Shown: in pieces, positions 63,264-64,000 of the stretch | Layout: every line of letters starts with the position of its first letter | Numbering within the stretch: position 1 is the stretch's first letter | Program-made: the position numbers and the translations under genes | The notes under the pieces: model-generated | Database searches by the model: none | Told to the model about the DNA's origin: nothing | The model's input: the letters and a program-made list of their open reading frames with translations, nothing else | NCBI GenBank assembly: GCA_020796225.1 | Contig: CM036758.1 | Span: forward strand, 31,155,647 to 31,219,646 | Reading direction: 5' to 3' | DNA length: 64,000 nt | Origin: Arion vulgaris | Taxonomy: Eukaryota > Mollusca > Gastropoda > Stylommatophora > Arionidae

Positions 63264-63430
63264 AAAGTTGTGTTTATTTTATTATCATACAAAATCTAGG
63301 GCCCCGCGCTAAAATTTGCTACGGGCCCCGCTAGCCTAATCCGGCACTGACACCAGGGACATAGATTTATGGAGATCCGTGATCGTTCACGTCAGCCGGC
63401 ACGGCACCTGATAATGATGATAGCTTTTGT

Positions 63431-63620
63431 TGTAAACAGTCAAGATGAAATCTGAAAATATCGGCAAAAGATTAATAGAAGTAAAATGTACGCGCGGGAC
63501 TGATAAGATCGCTTTAAATGTGAGCAACCAGAGGTCACGTCTGCTATCTAGTTTCCAACTCGTGCGTTCTACATCGCTCCATTGTGTCAAAAACACCTGC
63601 TTGGCCTCTCACCTGGAATC
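63431..63620. other. unassigned upstream DNA
   Basis: A 62-codon frame (63445-63633) has no family I recognise. The region is not repeated elsewhere in the window. Confidence 0.35.
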
Positions 63621-63623
63621 TGC

Positions 63624-63685
63624 CACGTGCTAATTCTAGCAGGTAGATTATAAAACCAGGTGTGTTCAGGGTTCGTCAGTGCTGT
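63624..63685 (+). promoter_or_regulatory. possible core promoter (E-box, TATA, initiator)
   Basis: CACGTG at 63624-63629, TATAAAA at 63649-63655 and TCAGT (initiator-like) at 63676-63680, whose A lies 29 bases after the first T of the TATA box. The spacing is right for an RNA polymerase II start. No gene is identified downstream inside the window. Confidence 0.3.
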
Positions 63686-63831
63686 TGTGGGATGGTTTGG
63701 TTGTGAGAAGGGAGGGGAGAGAGGCTGGCATATGAAAATTCGGATAAAATCATTGATCGCGAGGTGTAATGGAAATTACAGTCAAACTCTATAGTATGAT
63801 ATTTCTCTCGTGCCGGTGTACGTTACAACAA

Positions 63832-64000
63832 CATCATCATCATCAGGTGCCGTGTCGGCCCTATCGTAGGCGATCACGGATCTTCACAAATCTCTGTCCC
63901 TGGTGTTTGCTATCAACTCAGATGTTGACGCTCTTCTGTGCCATGAAGTCAGGCTGTTCATAATTTTCTCTCTCTCTGTCTTCCTCTGTCTCGTCTCCCT
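63832..64000 (-). mobile_element. LINE 3' end, running off the window
   Basis: The reversed (CAT)n, GTGCCGTGTCGGC..TAGGCGATCA and GTTTGCTATCAACTCAGATG blocks match 42190-42345. Confidence 0.7.

Larger units (their letters stand above)
62055..63349 (+). mobile_element. hAT transposon, internally deleted, 8-bp duplication
   Basis: 1295 bp with ends CAGCGCCGGATTAGCCTAG and (reverse complement) CAGTGCCGGATTAGGCTAG and the exact duplication ACACCAGG at 62047-62054 and 63350-63357. Bases near both ends repeat GCTACGGGCCC. It carries two pieces of a ZMYM1-like hAT transposase (next entries). Confidence 0.93.
61830..63430 (+). mobile_element. LINE 3' end hosting the hAT element
   Basis: Before 62054: MRRRGLEHIVTIGKIEGRRD then LTSWYGRASEMIANTR. 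After 63358: GACATAGATTTATGGAGATC CGTGATCG to CGGCACGGCACCTGATAATG. Together they match 42120-42345 without a gap. Confidence 0.8.

Overview
This window looks like one stretch of a repeat-laden animal nuclear genome, most likely an invertebrate; the phylum cannot be fixed from the sequence. The few real genes are split into short exons with GT-AG introns of one to several kilobases. Nearly all the remaining DNA is made of dead LINEs, tRNA-headed SINEs, small DNA transposons and minisatellites. There are no bacterial operons, no CRISPR array and no rRNA genes.

Three conserved genes can be read. (1) CSNK2B, the regulatory beta subunit of protein kinase CK2, is on the + strand from the left edge to a stop at 16830 with a poly(A) signal at 16905. 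Only the first few codons lie outside the window. It carries two alternative versions of exon 3 (8739-8848 and 9615-9730) with the same splice phases; this is the most interesting feature here. (2) A WDR31-type WD40 protein is on the - strand. Its exons run from a probable start exon at 38548 down to 23646, and the last exon was not found. It is convergent with CSNK2B. (3) The start of PHPT1 (phosphohistidine phosphatase) is on the + strand at 52054-52263. It ends one base after the codon for the catalytic histidine; the rest lies in later exons that I could not find before 64000.

Repeats. Five retroposon groups recur and I name them locally. SINE-A (about 250 bp) and SINE-B (about 253 bp) share a 5' part and a 3' body. 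RET-D is a 1.0-1.4 kb non-coding retroposon whose 3' end is related to theirs. SINE-T1 and SINE-T2 have tRNA-like heads. Many copies have exact target-site duplications that I could find by eye, and several are nested in one another, so insertion order can be read. LINE debris falls into RTE-like 3' ends, I-type fragments with an RNase H domain, and one long, broken endonuclease/reverse-transcriptase element at about 42545-46470. DNA transposons include a hAT element with 8-bp duplications (62055-63349), its truncated relative (59718-60517), a hAT MITE (28982-29338), two piggyBac-like TTAA MITEs (15896-16545, 36626-36928) and a foldback element (61571-61824). Main minisatellites have units of 33 bp (17.57-18.69 kb), 21 bp (20.66-20.95 kb), 40 bp (26.69-27.14 kb), 28 bp (57.40-58.87 kb) and 46 bp (61.08-61.51 kb).

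Layout: 0-17 kb CSNK2B with LINE- and SINE-filled introns; 17-23.6 kb intergenic satellite and SINE-B clusters; 23.6-38.6 kb WDR31 with repeats between exons; 38.6-50 kb LINE graveyard including the long element; 49.6-53 kb PHPT1 start; 53-64 kb LINE, SINE, satellite and hAT debris. All identifications come from reading translations against remembered protein families; no database search was run.
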